Shown here: piece by piece, positions 59,690 through 64,000 of the stretch
How the letters are laid out: each line of letters starts with the position of its first letter
Numbering within the stretch: the stretch's first letter is position 1
Source of the DNA: Xanthostigma xanthostigma
Lineage: Eukaryota; Arthropoda; Insecta; Raphidioptera; Raphidiidae
Assembly: GCA_963575645.1 (NCBI GenBank)
Contig: OY754473.1
Location: forward strand, 2,170,001-2,234,000
Length of the DNA stretch: 64,000 nt
Reading direction: 5' to 3'
Notes under the pieces: generated by a model
Told to the model about the DNA's origin: nothing
What the model saw: only the letters and a program-made list of their open reading frames with translations
The model's database searches: none
Translations under genes and position numbers: made by a program

Positions 59690-60240
59690 TACAGTAAAAC
59701 CTCTGCACCTACATTGGAGCCGAATTTCTTCCGATCCAAAGTCGGCCGATATCGGAAGAAAAGTAAACGCCAAGATTATAATGTGTGTCTACATTGGAAA
59801 GGGAAGCCCGATTTCCATTGCAGTAACTAATACGCGCCACGAATCTAAAAGGCTCGGAAGTAAGAAGCGAATGCAGGCTTGCGTTTGTACAGTCTGTTGA
59901 AAAACTACAAACTCGCAAATCAACAAAACTAACACAGCAATAACAACTTGACAATAGCGTACTCGACTGTACTTTAAAGCAGGAAAGTGACAAAGGCAAC
60001 GAGCGATCACGGCCAATCACCGACGAGCGCACGTTCCGTGCAGGTAGCTGGGAGGTGGTGGGAGTATCAACGGCTCTAAAATGTGCTTTTGCGACGCTGT
60101 TTGTGACTAACTTCCGAACCTTCTAGATCCGTGGCGCGTATTATAATCATCTGCATTTATAATCTTGATGTTTGCCTTTCTCCCGATGTCGGCCGGCATC
60201 GGGTCGGAAGAAATACGGATCCAATATTAAGGCCGCTCTG
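59690..60240. mobile_element. Larger inverted repeat enclosing TIR element G copy 3
   Basis: 'gccgatatcggaagaaaag' and 'aaacgccaagattataatg' (about 59746-59783) mirror 'cataatcttgatgtttgcc' and 'tctcccgatgtcggcc'-type sequence (60150-60195). The left side begins 'tacagtaaaacctctgcacc', a Tc1/pogo-like end. Element G (59830-60143) lies inside. Confidence 0.65.
59830..60143. mobile_element. TIR element G, copy 3
   Basis: 'tacgcgccacgaatctaaaa' to 'ctagatccgtggcgcgtatt'. It is close to copies 2 and 4. Reading frames within it recur in every copy and are not genes. Confidence 0.87.
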
Positions 60241-60504
60241 CATACGAGGCTGGTTTTTCCGCTGGGACTTGTGCTGGCTGCGAAGATGAAAATGTATACT
60301 TGCTCGCGTGCGTAAACACATTCATACATACATATGTTGCCATAAAAGCGTGTCGAAAATAACCTCCAACGGCCGTAATTCCGATCTACTAATGCGTTAT
60401 CCCGTGTAGGTACTGTAAAAAAAATAATCAGAAAACCCGTAAAAAAACGAAATTACAGAAGATTCCGTAACTATTTTAGGTCGATGTGATTAATTCTGTT
60501 AGAA

Positions 60505-61052
60505 CAGTGGCTTCCAAACTTGATGTTACTACGCCTCCCTTAAAAATATTTAATCATTTGACGCCCCCCTGAAGATTTCATAAAATAAAAACACAAACAT
60601 TTTTACTCTTATAAAATGTATTCATACAAACTAATGGAAAACGATATTTTATTATTGTTTTTAATGGATGGATGTATTAGCACAAAGTTTATTAAATCTT
60701 GGTGTTTGTGACGATATAGCTACTCGTAGCTCTTCTTCTAACACTAAACGAGCTCGATATTTGGATTTCATTGCAGCCAAGGCAGAAAATACCGTTTCGC
60801 ATAAATATGATGTTGCGAACGGCAGCAGTACTTTCAAAGCTTTGTTTGACAAAGTGTTATATTCTGTATGAAGATTCAGCCAGAATTGAACCAGAGATAC
60901 AGTCTGAAATTTATGTTTTAAATGTAGTATCACAAGATAATTCAATCAATTTTTCTTTTTCAATACTTGTCAATCCAAATTCATCATCTTCTTCGACTAA
61001 TTTTCGCGGCTCCCTTTAGACTACTCCGCGCCTCCCAGTTTGGAAAACGCTG
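60505..61052 (-). mobile_element. hAT element remnant with 8-bp target duplication
   Basis: Ends CAGTGGCTTCCAAACT and CAGTTTGGAAAACGCTG (imperfect inverted pair). It is flanked by the perfect 8-bp duplication TGTTAGAA at 60497-60504 and 61053-61060. 548 bp. Confidence 0.92.
60661..60945 (-). pseudogene. hAT transposase C-terminal fragment
   Basis: The minus strand reads FWLNLHTEYNTLSNKALKVL, then LPFATSYLCETVFSALAAMK and SKYRARLVLEEELRVAISS. This is the highly typical dimerisation-domain tail of ZBED/FAM200-type hAT transposases. About 95 residues; the catalytic core is missing, so it is not a functional gene. Confidence 0.88.
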
Positions 61053-61426
61053 TGTTAGAAAATATCGAAAATGATAATTTGTACATTCCAGCAGTCATAT
61101 ATCATTCGCTCCATTATCTGATACAATTAACGTATGTTATTGATTTTAATTGTCTTGATAGTTATCATTCGTTAAACATCAATTAAACGAGATAATAACG
61201 TGATGTCGTGACTATTAATAAATAAAAGTACAAAAGATACTCATGGAGTGTGCTTCCGTACATGTAAACAATAAAAACATCGATACAATAAAAAAAACAG
61301 CGAGGTGTCCGCAAGCGCCTAAAATTCTAACCCTTGAAGTATTCGGATATAACAAGTGATTCACTAGATCCATCATGAATGGATTGCTTCTGACATGTGC
61401 CCCAAGATCTGTTGTCTGGGAGTCAC

Positions 61427-61520
61427 CAGTGCCGGATTAACCTATAAGCAAAGTAAGCAATTGCTTAGGCCCTTAGGCATCACGTCTCAGGGGGCATCAA
61501 GAAGCACAACTCAGAAATGA
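61427..61520 (+). mobile_element. hAT-type left end, partner not found
   Basis: CAGTGCCGGATTAACCTATAA is a common hAT terminus. A second such end (CAGTGCCGGATTATACCG) lies at 63944 near the window edge. No right end or transposase was found. Confidence 0.45.
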
Positions 61521-61762
61521 AAAGTACCTCATTAAACCGTGTCAACAATTTTTTCTTCTTTTTGTCATCTTCTCAAAAATTTGATCTACTGATATGTCTT
61601 TAGAAGAAGAGAAGTTAAAAATAAATAATAATTTATTTTTGAAAATTAAATCGAAATAAACATTATTTCTTAAGGTTGGCGCATGTTGGCGGTATTATTT
61701 TTGAAAAGCGTCCACACATTGGGATATAATATTGGAGCCAACCTCAGTTAGTTTCAAGCAAC

Positions 61763-61900
61763 ATGTCGGACCTAGAAGTGGCTGTGGGTGCAGTTGCTGT
61801 GCTAAGCGCTGCTTATTTTTCTACAAAATCAAAAAAAAAACGTCCGTTTCTATTTTTGTGGTCTTTAATAATTGGATTTCATAAAACTGGTTCTGCTTGA
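61763..61900 (+). CDS. Small open frame, 45 aa, probably a transposon remnant
   Basis: ATG in 'caacatgtcg', reading MSDLEVAVGAVAVLSAAYFS, then KSKKKRPFLFLWSLIIGF and a stop. It lies between 'aaggttggcgcatgttgg' and repeated 'caacgttgg/ccaacattgg' phrases at 62050-62215, which look like subterminal repeats of a PIF/Harbinger-type transposon. Neither similarity is secure. Confidence 0.3.
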   Translation: MSDLEVAVGAVAVLSAAYFSTKSKKKRPFLFLWSLIIGFHKTGSA

Positions 61901-62751
61901 TAAAGCTCCAAAAACAGTAATAAATTTTCATTTGACCATGTCTCCTTTGATGACATTTATAGTTTTAAATAATATTACGACGTTGTCACTCGCTTCATCA
62001 GATACTGAAGACTGGTTGGCGACGGCGTTTTACACGCCAATGTGTGGCCGAATACACGAACGTTGGGACAAATTCCCTTTGATGTTTCGTCAAAAAACCG
62101 ACACAAGACGGGCAACGTCCAACGTTGGAGCAAACATTGGCACCAAAACGCTATAATCTCGATCCACACATTGGCCGAGCGTTGTTGGCACCAACATTGG
62201 CCCCAATGTGCGGTCCCGGCATTAGTCTCGAAAGTATCGGAACTGCATCGTTGATATCCCCGATTTAAACCTCGAATGTCGTTTCAATAAATCGAGCCTT
62301 GGCGATGAACGTTTCCGGCCGGTGTCGGTGCACTCTTTTAATTATATGCACAGAACGAAGAGTGTGTGTGAGAGACAGAGAGAGAGGCAAAAGGTTGTAG
62401 CGATGCTCTTGTTCGGTGAGATCATTCGTCATAGCGTAGAAGGTTACGTGTATTTTAGGAATGTGGTCAAGCGAGTCAATGACGTTACAAGAGACCTTGG
62501 GAACGAGCATTGCGCGTGCTGTCTTAGCCTATACGGTGCGTTTATATATACAGATTGTGCGCGAAAATTGCGCCGCATTTCTATAACGTGTCGCACAAAT
62601 GCTTGTTTTTAATTTGAAATTGTAATCTTTTGAATTGAAAAGGCAACCCCGTTGGTATAATTGGTATTCGTGGTATTAAAACGTAAAATTACTAGTTATA
62701 ATAGCCCTGACAATATTGCGATCCGGATGAGAAAGTTTGCGAACGTGTACA

Positions 62752-63053
62752 ATACGCGCCACGAATCTAAAAGGCTCGGAAGTTAGATGCGAATGCAGGC
62801 TTGCGCTTGTACAGTCTGTTGAAAAACTACAAACTCGCAAATCAACAAAACTAACATAGCAATAACAACTTGACAATAGCGTACTCGACTGTACTTTAAA
62901 GCAGGAAAGTGACAAAGGCAACGAGCGATCACCGACGAGCGCACGTTCCGTGCACGTAGCTGAGAGGTGGTGGGAGTATCAACGGCTCTAAAGTGTGCCT
63001 TTGCGACGCTGTTTGAGACTGACTTTCGAACCTTTTAAATCCGTGGCGCGTAC
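62752..63053. mobile_element. TIR element G, copy 4
   Basis: 'atacgcgccacgaatctaaa' to 'ttaaatccgtggcgcgta'. About 300 bp, nearly identical to copy 3. Confidence 0.87.
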
Positions 63054-63189
63054 CATATCATTTAACTACACAATTTGGGCGCATCGAGATTTCGCATTAA
63101 AAGTACCGCAACACCCATTTTTAATCTTAATTTATGACAAGGCATTCAACTTTCCTAGGGATTAGTTTTTGAAAAAAAAAAGTGGTTCG

Positions 63190-63575
63190 TGTCATTTCCC
63201 AGAGTTTAAATTTCATCACAATCGACCCAGCGGCCTGGTCGTGAAAGGTTAAATTCATACAATATTACAAGCCTCACTTCATCGCCATAGGGGTTGAATT
63301 TAAAAAAAAATAGCCTATGTCCTTCCCCAGGCTTCAAAACTATCTTCATATTAAATTTCATCACATTCGGCCCAGCGATCTCGCCGTAAAAACGTAACAA
63401 CCCCCACTTCATCCCCATAGGGTTTGAATTTTGAAAAGAAAGTAGCATATTATGTCCTTCCCGGTCTTCAAAACTATCTCCATATTAAATTTCATCACAA
63501 TCGGTCCAGTGGTTTGGCCTTGAAAGCGTAACAGACAGGCATAGTTACTTTCGCATTTGTAATGCTAGTATGGAT
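63190..63575 (+). repeat. Retroposon tail with ~130 bp internal repeats
   Basis: 'aaatttcatcacaatcg' followed by 'cacttcatcgccatagggg' and 'gcctatgtccttcccc' repeats about three times (63215, 63355, 63490). It ends 'tgtaatgctagtatgga', the common insect retroposon 3' end. Confidence 0.65.
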
Positions 63576-64000
63576 TGTCCTAAAAAAAAAGCCTGAGGAC
63601 ATATGGAGAGCAGTCACCAGTAAGGTAATAAGGTTCATAAAAAGCATTCTACCAGACTGGGAATAATACTATTAGAGGATGCACAAAAGTTCTTTTAGGT
63701 CGCAGTGTTTGCGAGATATCAGTGTCTTATCACCCCAAATAAATCTAATCAACTGTCCTAATATTTGCCTGTCTGTCCGGATGACCGTCCAGAAGGTGAT
63801 TGCCTCCTTTTATATCTAGCAAGCTGAAACTGCAAAGATAGTACACGAAATTAGGCGGAATGTTTTCTGCGGGATTTAAAAAAAAAAAACATGCTAACGT
63901 TCTTCAGAAGGTCTTCGTTAACCTTTGCACATTGACACGCAGTGCCGGATTATACCGCCTATACGCTAAAACAGACTTGCCGCCCACTTAAGGCTAGCGT
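63576..64000. other. Unassigned stretch at window end
   Basis: AT-rich, with no gene-like frame, apart from a possible hAT left end at 63944. Confidence 0.4.

Noticed and set aside
59789..60032. Serine-rich frames repeated at 27247, 59709 and 62676
   Set aside because: They are carried by every copy of TIR element G and drift with it; no sign of coding constraint.
60661..60945. Host gene on the minus strand encoding a ZBED-like protein
   Set aside because: It lies inside a 548-bp unit with hAT ends and an 8-bp duplication and lacks the rest of the protein.

Overview
The window is AT-rich genomic DNA from an animal, most probably an insect. Its short (about 50-630 bp) GC-rich coding exons sit in much longer AT-rich introns packed with non-autonomous transposons. 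Typical insect-type interspersed repeats (the 'CTAGCGGTCCCGCC...TTAGTATAGAT' class), tRNA-derived SINE fragments and Tc1/mariner, hAT and TTAA-target elements are present. The insect order cannot be decided from the window alone.

Positions 1-36003 (+) hold the 3' part of one large gene. I reconstructed 19 exons. All splice phases agree, and the joined frame closes at 1,577 residues plus a stop codon. It encodes an orthologue of pericentriolar material 1 (PCM1), the scaffold protein of centriolar satellites. The evidence is a coiled-coil N-terminal half, a long Q/N/S-rich middle, and a conserved block in exon 13 (NENRPHFLIQLFRDLQL) that matches the PCM1 C-terminal region. The true N-terminus lies upstream of base 1.

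The introns are a layered record of transposon insertion. They hold long foldback elements, nested insertions with visible target duplications, a TTAA-target family, a Tc1/mariner deletion derivative that makes up nearly all of intron 15, tandem arrays of about 160 bp, and tRNA-like pieces.

Positions 36-64 kb are mostly intergenic repeats. A second gene lies on the minus strand: its only visible exon (45520 down to 45070 or 45047) encodes up to 157 residues that I do not recognise. A possible non-coding first exon on the plus strand (about 46330-46411) lies head-to-head with it. Two well-preserved hAT remnants with perfect 8-bp target duplications are at 47461-48108 and 60505-61052.

The most interesting structural signal is a hammerhead-ribozyme-like core (CUGAAGA, stem II, GAAACGU) that recurs in several otherwise unrelated foldback or repeat families (9930-9966, 10567-10602, 15199-15232, 33001-33033, 33264-33298). 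This resembles the ribozymes known from Penelope-like elements and retrozymes. A second is the arrangement of inverted transposon copies around groups of PCM1 exons.
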